Below are positions 1 through 13,483 of a DNA stretch of 64,000 nt, in pieces (position 1 is the first letter of the stretch; every line of letters starts with the position of its first letter). Both the position numbers and the translations under genes were made by a program. The notes beneath the pieces were generated by a model that was not told the origin of the DNA, made no database searches, and worked only from the letters and a program-made list of their open reading frames with translations. This DNA comes from Rallus limicola (lineage: Eukaryota; Chordata; Aves; Gruiformes; Rallidae): the NCBI GenBank assembly GCA_022605955.1, contig JAKCOZ010000020.1:10777001-10841000 (forward strand), in the 5' to 3' direction.

Positions 1-111
1 TTTTCCATTTTAAAGGCTTCTTAATCATAGATGTGTGAAGGTGTGAGATCTCATGGTCTGAAAGCCATGCTTGTATCAACAACTTAGGATGTGTTTTGTC
101 ATCTTTGGCAG

Positions 112-3100
112 GTTAAATACCGGAAGCTGTTGCTAATGATTGTGGTGCTAGGGGTCGGTGGAACCCACCTGTCTGGTTTTCAAATGTCTGTGATCAATTA
201 CACTTCTCCGGTAAGCAAAGCCTTCTTAAAATCCAATCTGTAACTGCCTTTCATGGGACTAGACCTTACATTTTGAAGATGCTCTAAAAGGTCTGTTAAG
301 TGTTGTTATATGAGTTTATTCCCAGCTCTTTCCAATGCCAGGCTGTCCACAGCCGAAGGACAAAATGAGTTTGCGTGTTCATTAGGAGCTGTGCTCCAAA
401 GACAACTTCCCACAGAACTGTCTGGAAAGGGCATACTGAATCTAATGCTGTAAATTGCAATCATTATGTAGAACTATTGTGATCAGTGCCTCAGTGGAAT
501 GGAAAATCTCTTTTTCTGTCCCAGTATGTTCAGAAGTTTGTGAACGAAACGTGGCTGGAGCGATACGGTTCTGCGCTGCATCAGGAGACGCTCACGCTAT
601 TGTGGTCCTTTATCGTGTCTATGTACTGTGTAGGGGGAATGATAGGGTGCCTGTGTAGTGGGTACCTGACTGCAAAATATGGAAAGTAAGTATATTTCCC
701 AGCAGCTTGCTCAAGGGAAGCAATGAAATATTACTCACTTAGCATAAGGGATGTCAGAATTCTCACTGCCACCTTCTGGTGCAGAATTTGCTGTATTCAG
801 CACACAGAACTACACCGAGGTGCAGTGAAGAGACAAGAATATGCAACCGTTTCTGATTCCTTTGTCACAGCTTTTGGTGCTGTACAATTTGGGTATTTTT
901 CCTGAAATTTCAGTGAAGAATAAATCTCTGAAATTACTTTATTGTGCAATAATGCCCTAGGGAGCCCAACAACATTGCAGTATTGCAGAAGGGGATAGAT
1001 GTTCTGTGGGCAAAAGCTTATTTCCATTTGTTTCAATTGACTGCAGCCCTTAACAAACTGTGCAGGTTTATTCCTCTGTAAAAATAATGAGTTTTGGCAA
1101 ATATAAGCAAAAGTCCCTCAGGCACATTCATAACCCTCTTTTTGAGGATGGCCATAAAGGAGAAAGTCAGCACTTTCTAGCTTGAGGTGGGCAGTGAACC
1201 AAGTTCTCAGTGAAGCTGGATGTACCTTGTTCTGGGGGCATGTGCAGCGTTTGAGATTGGAGCCTCACCAGAGAAAAAGACCATGCCTTATTGCTACCGA
1301 TCCTGCAGGAACTTCCTTCAGCCACATGGTGTGCTCACATAGTGTTAGCATGGAAAAGAGGAATCTAGCTTCTCCAGTTCCTTTCCCCTGATGAGACATC
1401 AATGCCTTTTCATAATCAGACACGGTTGTCCTATAAGCAACAGATTTAAACCTGGTCAAGGCATGGTCTGTAAATTCAGAGGAGAACAGGCAGGCAGCAT
1501 TAAAGAGAAAAAAAAAACAGAACATCCATCATACTCCTGTGTTGTTTGCTGTGGCAGGAAGAAATGTCTGCTGTTCAACGACGTGGTCCTAATAATAGCC
1601 ACGCTGCATACTGGCTTCAGTAGAAGAGCCAAATCCTTTGAGATGATCCTGATCGGGCGCTTCCTCGAGGGCATTGGTGCTGGTAGGAGTCCCCACTACT
1701 CCATGTTAATGTGACTTCTTTGGGGTGGATACAGAAATCTTCCAGCTGGGAGTACCCGGGCATGCACAGTAACCCCAGTGGAACAAGGAACAGATTGGGA
1801 AAAGGTAAGATGAGCTGTCCTTTGCCTTCAAGAGGTCTTGTTGAGAGAGAGATCTGATGGATTAGGTAAACATCTTGCTTAAAATAAAAGGTACTTTTCA
1901 GCCTACTTATTGTGGAGGATATATAGCCACCAGTTCAGAAGAGAGAGGAGAGAGCTGGCTTTGGCTGAAGGTGAAATGGAAAGAGACCCTCTCTCTTGCT
2001 TTCTAAGCATTACCACTCTTGTGTCTTCTTCACTTCAGGAATACATATGAATGCCCATGTTCAGTATGCCGGAGAGATATCGCCTAAGAAGTTGCGTGGA
2101 TTTGTAAATGTGACCTCCTCTGTGTTCCTTGCACTGGGAAAAGCTGTAGCAAGAGTTCTTGGATTACGGTACTTGTGCTACTCCTTCTCATTCTATTTTC
2201 TATTTATTTGTCTACTGTATGGCAGGAAAGTGTTGTCCCCCCAGTCCTACAAACAGACATACACTGTGGGTGGGATTTTACTTTGCTTAACTACAGCTGT
2301 CAAAAAGGAAGCCAAGTCCCTTGTCAGTTACTGGGGAGAGACAGGCCCTTCTCTCAAGAAAGAATGAATCCATCTCCAGAGGAGCAGACTCTCTGCTGGA
2401 GTTAGTGAGAAAAGATTGCATGTACACACCCTCAGAAAATTTTTGAGATCTGAAATCTCAGCTAATTTCTTGATAACCTCATGCAGAATTGCAACATTGG
2501 CTCAGAGAGCCGTTGTGGGAATATCCAAACTCCACTGATCTTTAGAAAAAATTCAAATGATGAGAAAAATCTCAGTATTGCAGTAGAAATAAAGTATTGG
2601 TCTGCTTGCCTTTCCTTGGCCTAGACATCTCTTTCAATTTATCTTCTCAAGGTGTCTGTGCGTATTGTGTCTATTTAGCTAGTCTAGGATCTAGAAAATG
2701 CCCAGCTAGTTACACACTGTAGTTGTACTGACAATAAATAAACTCTAACTTGCTTTCATAGAGATCTTTTAGGAACTGAAGACATGTGGAATATACTATT
2801 GTCCTTCTCTGGGTTGGTGGCATTGATTCAACTGCTCTTTTTGCCATTTTTTCCTGAGTCCCCTCCCTATCTCTTGCTGCAAAAAGGAGACAAGGCTGGT
2901 TGCTTGAAAGGTAAAATAAAACTTTAGATCCTTAGTGTGTTAAACTATAACTCTTGGGAAATTGAACCTATTTGAGGGAATTGGATTTTCTATTGCTAAT
3001 TACAGATTTCTTGATAACTACACGATTAAAGCCCTCCAGACTATGTAGAATCATCAGAAATATTTAAGATCTACCCCTAAATACTACAGCAGGTTGGAAG

Positions 3101-6100
3101 TCATTTTCCAGAGCTGTCTCAGCATGTTCCTGTAAGCGATGTTTTAGTTCTTCACACAGTGACTGATGAATCAAAGCAAGGACTGAATTGCAAATGTATA
3201 ATGATGTCATTAAAGTTAAAAACCACAGAACTGTGTGGATCAGATGATGGAGGACTGTGCTTTATTCTGTCTCTTCTGTAGCCATGAAAGAACTCTGGGG
3301 AGAAGGGAATTATCACACAGAGTTTGATGACATAATGAAGGAAAAGGCTGTAACAAAAGGCACCAAAATCATGAATGTCCTAGAGGTGCTGAAAGAACCA
3401 TCTGTGTACCCCCAGCTGAGTACCATGCTCCTCCTTTTACTGAGTCTACAGCTCTGTGGCCTGAGTGCAGTTGAGTATATCCTATTTCCATGCTTAGATC
3501 TACTGTTAAGCAACCGAAGTGTCACTATTCTAACTTACCATTTCCTTACCAGCAGCCCTGGTAATGTACTGCTGCTTTTGCAGGGATGAAATATCTGGTT
3601 CTAAGTGAAGCCAGATAAGCACATATCAGATCTGTTTTCTATGCTTAATTTGGAAAATATTTCTTATTTCCCAGATCACGTTTTACACCACAGAAATTTT
3701 TCAGACAGCCAACCTGCAGGAAAGCATAATCCCATATGTATCTCTAGGAGTCGCAATCTCTGAGCTTATCTCTATCATCTTCTGTGTAAGTCAGACCTTT
3801 CTGGGGATTTAAGACTTAAAGTACATGTAAGCTGAGTCTATTCTTCTTTCAAGAAAATGAATCTTCTTATGAACTAAAGAATTTTTCTGTGGTATTGCAA
3901 AAATCTGCAAAGTGGTTGTTAACCATCCAGTCTCACTTTTAACATGTTTCTTCCCTTCTTCATTCTCCATAATGTCTTATTCATACAGATATAAATAACA
4001 TGTAATTAAAACATAAATATGTGTATTTATTTCCATATATTTGAGGATATCTGTGTATTCCAATGAAGTTGTAACGTGCTTCCACTGATTATGGTGTTTA
4101 TAAGAAGTAGCTGTAATGCTGCTATCGCTGCTCAGTGATAGAAGTTCATAGTATTAGAGGGGTTAGAAGGAATTCAGTGAAATACTTGGTACCAATAAGA
4201 TTTGTGTTCTTTAGAGTAAAAAAAGCTCAGGAAAAATTCTTGATTGATTGGATTTTGCTGTGCTTCTAGTGATAGGCAATGTTCTTCTACTCTTCAGAGC
4301 TCCATTATCGATCGCTTTGGACGCCGGATACTCCTGTGGGGCGGTTATTTGCTGATGGCACTGATATTGGTGTTGCTTGAAACCAGCCTTCTACTGAGCG
4401 TAAGCAAATGTCTCTCTGGGTGTGGACCTGCATCAGAATTCTTTGTGCAGAGTAGGAGATAGTCAGCCCTAGTTTCATGTCCAAAACAGCAGGTCAGAAT
4501 ATCGTGCCTTTATTTTTTTTTTTGCCCTGCCTAGCTCATCTTTTTTATCAGGCTTCCAAACAGCCAGTTTGTAAAAACACTGGCCTGGTATAGGCTTCAT
4601 CCAGATCTCTGCCTGTCTGACCTCTTCCCACCTCACCTGTATCTTGTTCTGCTGTCCTTTAAACCCCCAGATGAACATCTTTACTGTCATCCTTCCCATT
4701 TGCTATCCCATGCCTCCTGCAGCAGCAGCAGTGTCTACTAACCCTTCCAACAACCACCAATGTTCATCCTGGATACAAGTGACCCAGCTACTTCCAGTCA
4801 GGATGGGGAGAAGCAGTGAGGAGTCCAGTGCCATGGCTTCAGTAGTGAGAGTGTTCTGCACTGCTCTGTAATCCTGGTCTCAGCCCATAAACTTTCTGTT
4901 TCTTTCTGCTTCACAGTTACCTCCCAATTTGCCTTTCTCTGAAGTTGCTAATTAGGTTAAGACAATTAGGTTAAATCAGCAACAATTTTACCCATACTAT
5001 AATTACCTTGGAATTTTTTTTGCCTGTTTCTCAGACCAGGGTACAGGTCAGCTCACCTCTGTAGCTCTGACACTGTAGACTACTTTTGGCCCTCTGCTAT
5101 ATTCAGTACAGAGAGATAAGTAATTCTAGTGAGCGTCTGCTATAGAGCTCAGCTTTGTGGGCTCTTTCATAAATAGGTACTACAGTTATAATATTAAATA
5201 TCATCATCTTCCCTCCTTTTAACTTTGTCCAGGATCAGTTCCTCTGGATGCGTTACTGCAGTGTTCTTCTCATCTTTTTATTCATCATCGCCTATGGAAT
5301 CGGACCAGGTGAGTACAATAGAAACAACAATGGGACACCTTGGACCACAGGGATAAGCACAGGCCATGGATGTACAGAAAGAGAACTAGACTGTGTGCAT
5401 AAACCTTCAAAAATCAACAGCTTAGTTTGGACTGAAACTAGGAAAGCCCTATTTTTGGATAAATGAGCCAAGAAACAATCTCTTTAATCAATTACTTGAA
5501 ACAATTTGGACCCTGATGAATCAGGACCCTGTTTCCTCCCACTGGATTACAGGTTCAAGGAAAAAAATACCCGTTAATCAATTACAGAGATGTTTTTGGA
5601 GTGTATGAATGCTGCCCAGTGTGTTTAGCCTCATCTGTCTTTGCCTAAGGGCAGAGGTAGCCTCTTGTAAAACATCAGTTTTCTCAATCGACCTGTAAAG
5701 TCCTACTCTGTTAAAGAACAATGCCTGATAGTGCATAGGCTGTCTCTTAGCATTGCTCTGTCCTTTCTCGTCCTCTCTTAATGTCACTTCTGTATCACCT
5801 ACATCAGCAAGACCAGAACCAAACTTCCAGCTCTCTATTAGGACCTTGTTCACCTAAAACCAATATTTACTCTAAAAGTTCCCTGACTAAACACTGCTTT
5901 TAGTTATTAGCCTCCAAATTCAAATGGCAGCCTTTATTATTGTAAGGGCTATATATGAGGATCATGAATGTCTTGAAAACCTAACAGAGTTCACACAGTA
6001 CCAGAATGCAGGTTCCTATGGTGATGGAGAGAAAAAGGCCATTAGGGCCATTTATCTCCATATTTTGTACATCTTAGGTGGATAGAAACCACACTTCAGG

Positions 6101-6958
6101 GGTGTCCGTTTCTCTCTGTGGACTATGAGAGATGTCTGTAGAGGAATTCAGATACAGATGGCTGTGCAGGCCAAATTTAGATGAACTCCCACTAGCTTGT
6201 CTCATTCGGTCTGTGTGTAACCAGAACTTCAGTTCGCTCACTTTGGGGACTATGATTAACTACAACAATGTTTTTATTGCTTTTTTATGGTTTTTCCTCA
6301 GCTGGAGCTGTTGCTTCTGTCATGAATGAAATCTTCACACTCTCAACAAGGGCTTCTGCTTTTGTCATTGGTGGAATCGTCATTTGGCTGGGCCTCACTT
6401 TCACTGGAATGATTTTCCCCTTTGCAGTCGTATGTAATTTGATTCAAATCTTCTCTTTGACTCTGTCACTTTAAACTATTTTTCTAGGCTGGTCTGGACA
6501 GGGGGTAGATTGAAATGTCTTGTAGATGATCAAAGCTGTAAATCCTTTATTGCTTCTGGTATATTTATGTAAAACATATCCCTAGACTTGAGAAATCCTC
6601 TGCTGCCTCAAGAACAGATTGAAAATACAAATAAATATTCCTTCTGTAAAATCAATTTATTCCTCATTTCACAGGGACAAATCAACAATTTTCAAGAATC
6701 TATAGTGGCAACTGTTGCCAGGAAAATCACTCATTTTATTTTTCTCTCCAGATGCTTCTTGGTCCTTTTTGCTTCCTCATCTTTATTGCTGTCCTGGTCA
6801 TTTCAGCAGTTCTCATCTATCTGTTCCTCCCAGAAACAAAAGGGAAGTCAACCTCTGAAATCACAGAAGAATTCAAAACACGAGGATTTAAGAAGAAACG
6901 TCATCAGACTGTGGAGCAAAATGCTACTGAAGAAAAGACATTCTGCACCAAGCTCTGA
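112..6958 (+). CDS. SLC2A11L: SLC2A11-like sugar transporter, copy A (5' partial)
   Basis: Membrane transporter of the SLC2/GLUT major facilitator family, closest in motifs to GLUT11. Eleven coding exons are visible: 112-210, 525-685, 1558-1682, 2039-2168, 2762-2910, 3282-3469, 3675-3785, 4298-4399, 5233-5308, 6302-6429 and 6752-6958 (TGA). They join in one frame to give 491 codons plus stop. The 8-codon first exon seen in the other copies must lie left of the window. Family marks: an N-glycosylation sequon (NETW) in the first outer loop, [10 protein letters not shown] after TM4, PESPPYL after TM6, QLCG in TM7, DRFGRR after TM8, GIGPAGA in TM10, and PETKGKS at the C-terminal tail. It differs from the other copies in TM7 (LSAITFY, not INAIYFY) and in the segment before TM7, where PSVYPQ replaces an Arg-Trp pair. 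No frameshift or stop is seen. The substrate cannot be told from sequence; hexose or a pigment-related solute are both possible. Confidence 0.9.
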
Positions 6959-7044
6959 CAGGCCCCCATAAGCAACTTCCACTGACCAAAAAGCCTTGTC
7001 TCAAAATCAAACCGAAAGCTAAACCTTAACATAAGGCTTTTCTC

Positions 7045-7050
7045 AATAAA
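7045..7050 (+). terminator. poly(A) signal of SLC2A11-like copy A
   Basis: An AATAAA hexamer lies about 90 bp after the stop codon of copy A, a normal distance for a short 3' UTR. The cleavage site has not been confirmed. Confidence 0.6.
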
Positions 7051-8615
7051 ATGTGATCCAAAACATAATCCCAGATAGTTTGTCATTAATCTAAGCAGTC
7101 CTGGTTTATGTTCATCTTTGCTTTTCATGGTGAGAGAGAATGAATGGCTCCTTCCTAAACAGCTCTGTAGCAGGAAGACTTTAGTACAGGCGACACTCCT
7201 CAGAATCGGCACGCAGAAAACAGATGGGTTTTCTTTCAAGCCTTTCTCCTTTGTTATCTTTCTTAAGAAGCAGGATTTATCTCTGTGTTGTTTTTTTAAT
7301 AAAGCTCTGCTCAGAATTAAGAGCAGGATGAAACAAACACAGTTCTTGCAAACAACTTTCTTGTCATCTCTCTGTGATATCACAGTGTAAAGGACGTAGT
7401 ATTGATCATGAACGCTGTGTATGAACAAATGCCAGGTAGAATAACAAAGAGAACTCAGTTTTGTTCTGTTTTCTTGAGCTGACATCAAGTAACCATCTCT
7501 AATGATTGTCAGGGATCAGCCCTGATTCCTCAGCAACTGGTACAGAAGAACTGTCACCTGCATCCTCTGGAGGTAACTGACTGCACCCTAACTGACTGCC
7601 TATGAGTTGTAGCAAAAGGTGGAGCAAATTTTTGTGGTGTAAGCAGTACTCTCAGCCTTACTCTGGGTACCCCATGGATAGCACAAGGGTTACAAACATA
7701 CAGGCAGTGCTAAGAGCTAGAGAACCACAGTCCTGGAGTGAGGGAGGGAGTAGAGACACTTTGAGAGTGTACTGAGGGAGTGGACACTTTGAAAATTCAG
7801 CCCATTTTATAAATAATTAACTGCTAAAGAAAAAAGCAGAAGCTGTGACACCCAATGTCTGGTAGCTATGTACTGGCCTGGGCCACATCACATTCTACTA
7901 GTGCACATCCACACACAATACTACACTTCACTGCTGTGCTTCACAGCACCCATGTACTGCTGCTACTCAGGAGCTCTTAACCCCACTTACCACTGCAGCA
8001 TTTCACCGCTTCCCTCCCCAAACTCTTCTACCTTTGTACAGAACAATCAATTATTTTTCCATTTTCTGGCACAGTTACAAATGCTATACCATGCCTTCTG
8101 TTTAGTAGGACTGTAAGTCCCATCTTTCTGTAGTTCAACCCCCAATGATACTGATTATCATTGTGCTGGAGCACTAAATCAGTGCTGAGTTTCAGGGAGG
8201 GTTCTACTTAGAAATTTCAAATAACGTGCTTACTATTTTTTAAGAAATGGCCACAGAAGAATCTATGATATTAAAGCACCAGTGTGTGTTCCAGCAACTG
8301 AAACCTGGGTTAGATTTTAGGTTCGATCTGTTTTCACTCCCTGTATCAAAATAGGGAGCATTCATGCTACAAAATGATCCCATTCAGAGGGACCTCTCCT
8401 TTTCAGTCACTGAAATAATTAAACCACCCATCCTGAGCACTGTCTGATTGCTAGAAAAACATCCACCAGCCAATAGAAATCATACAAAGTAAACATTAAC
8501 CTCAGTCTCAGCATCAGATGAATACTTAAGCAGAAGGTGCAGAAAAGGCATGACAGAAACCACTTTCTCAGTGTAAGAGAGTTCTGCCTGACTGGGATCA
8601 GCCACCCGTTTGATA
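7051..8615. other. intergenic DNA between copy A and the decayed copy
   Basis: No exon, RNA gene or clear repeat could be recognised here. Open frames on both strands, including a 194-codon minus-strand frame overlapping the 3' end of copy A, lack splice context and any recognisable protein similarity. Confidence 0.5.
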
Positions 8616-10593
8616 TAAAGCAGAAAAGCTCTTTCAGAAGTGGTGAGTACTACAGCTGGCAGTACTGGCTGTTAATATTGAGCTTTCAGAAGAGTTGAGA
8701 GGTTGTTTGTTGGATTCACCATTCCTAAAGCAAATAAAATTCACATGTACCAAACTATTTTCAAAATAATATGGTGGACAGTGGAAAATCCTTCCAGTTT
8801 TGTTCCTGTAATAATTAGAGCTAGCTAACTTTTTAATGTAACTTAAAATAATAATAAAAAAAGAAGTTCCATAGGAGTAGATAAACTGATTTTTATTAAA
8901 AAAAGTGTAAAAGTCCTCTAGTAGTTAGATGATGAGGCATTCCCATACCATTTTCACCTGCTCCCACACCTTCCCAGCAACTGTGATACTATTAAGCTTC
9001 CCTAACTAGTAGCCTGGTAGAGATACAAGATTGTCCATTTGAAAAGAAAGGTTTTGTGGACTGGTTAATTATTCAGTGTGAAGAAGAGTAACAAAACTGA
9101 CAATCCCAAACCTTTATCTGGCTGATCTTTTTTTTGTATTGATGCTTTGCTGAGATTATTTAAGTGTCATCAAACAATATGGTATGCTAGAAATGCAGGG
9201 ACTATGATGTCATCAGATGAGCTTGTATTAATTATTCCCTGCATATTCAGTTTTTAATTTTCTGTGTTGTCATTTGGTGGATTCCTCAGAACTGGCTTTC
9301 AAATCTCTATGAAGAGCTACTCAGCCATGGTAAGAAATTTTTAAGCAGCTGCAGCATCTTCAGGAGTCAGTGGTAATGGGGTCAAAATGTAAAGGATGTT
9401 TCCCTCAAAATAGTTACAAATTGTTTCCATTGATTGTGGAAGAAAAGATAAGAGCTAGAATATAGTTGCCTTGGAGTGGGCATGCCCAGGTAACAAACAC
9501 ATCAGTCTTTCTACTTAAAAGACATTGACATGGACTGTCTCAAAAAATATCATGTAAGGTAATTTTAAATGAGGTGATTTGGGTACCACACCCACCTATC
9601 TGAAATAGCAGGTTGCAGTCTACTGGGAGATATCTCATCTCATCAGCAAACTGAATCAATTTCCTCATCAATCTACTATAAATTCTTTCCAACAAATCTG
9701 TCCAGATACAGCATGTCTTTGTAAAGGTATATGAAACCACAGGTGTACATACACTAAGCCCTTCAATCAATCAATATACTATGTTATCAGTGCAAAGAGC
9801 TGCCAGTGTTGTGACCATAGTTTCTCTCTAGAGGTCCAGGGAAGGCACTTCCAAGGTGCAGGAGCAAGAGCCATTTGATCAGACAGGGAAAGAGAGAGAT
9901 CAAAGACTACACTGATGTTTTGACAACTGTACAGTGTTAATTAAGGTTTTTATACTAACAACAGTGACATAGGATCTTATTTGTGAGCACAGGACATAAA
10001 TATAGCTCACTGGTGTTCTCATACCATGCCTGCAACCATAGGGGAACAACTCAATAAATCTGCACATACAAACATTATGATGCATGAGCAGTTCAGTTGT
10101 ATGAAGCTTTCCTCTTTCTCCTGCACAGCTATGAAGAAACTGTGGGGAGAGTGTGAGCACCAGGCAAGTGGACAATCTGCAAAACCAAAAAGCAGAGATG
10201 GAAAAAATCAGCATTGTGATTGTGTGGGAAGTGATGGAAGACCAAAGCCTGCACTGGCAGCTGTGTGCTGTGATTTCTGTGACTGTAACTCTGCAGTTCT
10301 CTGCCATTAATGCAGTTGGGCATCTTCCCCTTTCCACTAAAACAAACCCATGTACATAAGAAATTTCTGCAGTTTCAACTTGCAGACACTACAAAATTTG
10401 TATCTGTGTGGGAGACAAGCAGCCCTGAGATTTACTCCTGGCCATCAACTGGCTGCTGATTTGGCTTTGGATATTTTTGCCCATCCACCCACCTATCACT
10501 CTTTATTTGGAAAAGCAGCATTCAGTATCTGTCTACTAAGAAAAAGAGAGAGCTTCACAGAGCTGGCAGTGCTGTATAAATGCACCATGTTAT

Positions 10594-11177
10594 TGTCGTG
10601 GTTTCACCCCGGCTGTGGGCCAAGATCCACGCAGCTGCCTGCTCCTTAAAGCAAAAGAGCAGGAGAAAAGGGAAAGGGGGGGGAACAAGGGAAGGGAAAA
10701 GGAAGGGGCAAATAACTCCAAAACCAAGCAACTAAGAGGCCCGTGGGTTGGGATAAGGATAGTTTACTAAGAGAACAGAAAGATAAAATATAACAATGCT
10801 GACAGGACTTTAGAGCAAAAGAATCTGAAACTATTGATACCCAATGCAGTTTCTCACCCAACCACACAGCTCAGGCCGCAGCACCCAGAGCCGTCCCGGA
10901 ACCCGACCGTCCCCCAAGACCCTCGCGTCCCGGCCGCTCGCGTCCCGGCACCGCCCCCCTTCCTCCTCCCATCAGCCCCCCTTTATCCTGGGCAGGACGT
11001 AATTGGCATGGAATACTCTCTTTGGCCCATCTGGGTCACCTGTCCTGGCTTTGACTGTCTGACTGCAACTAAAAACATCAGGGTGTTCTCAGCACTGCTT
11101 TCATTGTAACTCCCAAACACAGCATCCCATCCGCTGCTACAAATGAAGTTAACTCTGTCCTGACTGAAACCAGGACA
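10594..11177 (-). mobile_element. solo ERV-type LTR with perfect 5-bp target duplication
   Basis: A 584-bp element is bounded on the + strand by TGTCGTGG and CCAGGACA, so read on the minus strand it runs TGTCCTGG...CCACGACA. Both flanks are GTTAT (10589-10593 and 11178-11182), a perfect 5-bp target-site duplication. No internal gag/pol sequence is present, so this is a solo LTR left by recombination. Its interior is more GC-rich than its surroundings. The terminal sequences match a common avian endogenous-retrovirus LTR type and the second LTR at 26442. It lies inside the decayed SLC2A11-like copy. Confidence 0.88.
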
Positions 11178-11182
11178 GTTAT

Positions 11183-13191
11183 TTAAGAAGACAAGTTTTG
11201 TATTACAGACATTTATTCTGGAGTAACGCTGGGGGCAGACTGGCTTGTGCATGTTGACCTGCCCATGGCAGGCCCCGTGCCCACATACCTCACTGATTCC
11301 AAAAAACCTCACAAGGTGCTGTCTGCACCCAGGATGAAATCCTATGCTTCTTTTTGCCACCATTCCCTCTGCCCCACTGTGGCAGTGCTTCTGTGCAGCC
11401 TGCAGCTTCCCTGACAGTGTGGTAAAGGGGAATGAATGCCTAATGCCCGGGTCGCCTGTTTGAACACAAGAAGAACCTGAGACCAAAGGGAAACGTGACA
11501 TTTATCTGCTTCCATGCTGATCTCTTCCCAGCGTGCACAGATGTCCTGATGTGGTGCAGCTGCAGGGGGCAGTACTTCTGAATTGTGGTGAACAGGCATT
11601 ATAGGCTTGGAGTAGCAAATAAATAGACTCATAGAAAGAGATGTGTTAGGATCAGAGTTCACTATTGGCACTGTACCAGATCAATAGTGTATTCTGCTAT
11701 GGTACCTTCCACGTTAATTTGTCTGTGCCTTCTCTGATTTTATTCTTTTCTTTCTCATTTTTGTACTTTCTTTTCTGGAGTCCCAACCTCTCTGCACACA
11801 CACAGGAGAGGATTTTCTGTTGCAGTCTTGGTCAGTGTCACTTTGTCTTTGCTGGTCTCTTTGCAGGAGCCAGTCTCAGCAGAAACACAGCTGTAAAATT
11901 GCAGAGGGGCTGTTCATCCCCATCACAAAGCACCATGACAGGTTTAAAACCACAAGCCTTGGAGCCCTCTGTCCTTCCCTTATGAAGTGCAGCCATGCTG
12001 ACTTTGATTATAGCTCCAGTGTCTCCTGAAAGCCAGTCCTTCACAAGTAGTCTTATTGGGCACCTTCACCACTTCATGGTGTAGGGAACCTTTCCATCTC
12101 AAGCATTCATCCTCCCAGGCTGCACAAATCCCATCACTCCCTCAGGATGCCTGTTGTCCCAGTTGCTTACTATTGCTGCATCTCTTGCAGTTACTGATAA
12201 ACCAGACAGTATATGATTAATCCACCAATATTAATGTTTGCCTGTTGTTTTAACCCCAGGCCAAGGCCTCTCTCATGCTTCTGCAAGCAATGTCTCAAAT
12301 TATTTTGACTGCCCACCCTGCCTATCTTCCACTCAAAAGGAAAGATAAAACAAGAGAGCTAGGATTTTCTTTTTGGATTTCCCATCTTTGTGTTACTGCT
12401 TCAGTGTCAATGCTATGCCTGACACCTTCAAGAAGCTGGAACTTTAGATGCCATCCAGCCTCACTTGTCTCAGTACAGACCCCTGCATCAGGGCCAAAAT
12501 CTATTATGAAGCTGCAGCTGGCATCCAACAGAACTGAATACGAGCAGTGGCACCACCATGAGTGTGTCAGGGTTATGCTTGCATCTGTTCAGAGGAGGTT
12601 ATGTTCTGTAAATATTATGGCTTCAATAGCTGTTGCTGTTGTTGTTGTTGCCAGTAGAGCTAAAAAACTGACTTGAAGGCAGAGCAGAGCATCTACAGGC
12701 TATTGCCTGCTACAGCCTTCTCACCCTGTGGTTTTAGCTCTTCTTTTGGTCTGCCTGGGCACAGTGAGGCTACCATAACTGTAGCAATAGTGAAAAGAGA
12801 AAGAAAAGAGCTTCATGTGAATTCCCTCACCTTCCTCAGGAAATTCACCCACTGTTAACATTTCTACTTTCACTTCTGTAGGTCCAACACTGAATGATGA
12901 TGGTAAGTGTAGGTCTTGTTTTTCTGGACCACAGCTGACTTGCCTCAGATGGACACCCAGCCTGAAACTAAACCAGTAGCAGTTTCCATTAAAAGAATGT
13001 GAAATGCTTTTAAAAAGATATTTTCTATTTCTAACCCATTCTTGAAAAGAAGCATTTCCTCAACAATCTACAGAAAGGACAGGTCACCAGTGCATTTGGT
13101 TTGCCTATCAGCCTGACGTTAGGGATGGTGTCACACGTGCAATCTGCTGATCCCAATACAAGTTGGATTTTTCTTCTGTCCTGTTTCCTAG
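11183..13191. other. intron-like remnant of the decayed copy
   Basis: Sequence between the LTR and the exon 8 remnant. It contains a short GTT run at 12632-12650. Several open frames are visible but none resembles a known protein or a transporter exon. Confidence 0.45.
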
Positions 13192-13483
13192 GTCTATTTC
13201 TGCAGTTCTGAGGAGCTGCCCACAGCTGGGTTTGAGGAAGGTCTGATTCTCTGTGTCTGACCCAGGGATGGTCTCTGTGTGTTCCTCCCCGCTCTGCTGT
13301 GTGTAAGGTGCACTGCATCAGTCTGCTCCTCAGGCTCTTGCTGTGTTTGCAGTGAAGTGAGTGGCTTTCCTGCCCTTCCAGACCTTTGCCACTGAGCAGT
13401 TTGGCAGGAAAACACTGCTGCACAAGGGCTATGCTTTCATGGCCCTGGCACTCTGTCCTCACAGTTACTTTCTCCCTCCAAGA

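Larger units (their letters stand above)
8620..13483 (+). pseudogene. decayed SLC2A11-like copy (fossil fourth paralogue)
   Basis: Remnants of the paralogous gene occur in the correct order. Exon 2 trace at about 9246-9329 reads GGFLRTGFQISMKSYSAM and keeps its GT donor. Exon 7 at 10129-10314 is 186 bp against 188 in intact copies; it keeps the start KKLWGE and the end LQFSAINA, but in different frames. Exon 8 at 13192-13302 is exactly 111 bp, begins VYFCSSEELPTAGFEEGL, then hits an in-frame TGA. Exon 9 at 13382-13483 is exactly 102 bp with EQFGRKTLLHKGY, but its donor GT has become AA. A possible exon 1 trace with its donor is near 8621-8642, and a very weak exon 3 trace near 9702-9780. Exons 4-6 and 10-12 were not found. 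A solo LTR sits between exons 7 and 8. The gene is clearly dead: frameshift, stop, lost donor and missing exons. Confidence 0.85.

Noticed and set aside
6904..7488. 194-codon minus-strand frame at the 3' end of transporter copy A
   Set aside because: Antisense to the last exon and 3' UTR; no recognisable domain or splice context.
9590..9780. Possible exon 3 or exon 5 traces in the fossil transporter
   Set aside because: A short match to the exon 3 start near 9702 is suggestive, but too weak to list as an exon; the exon 5 resemblance near 9615 looks like chance.
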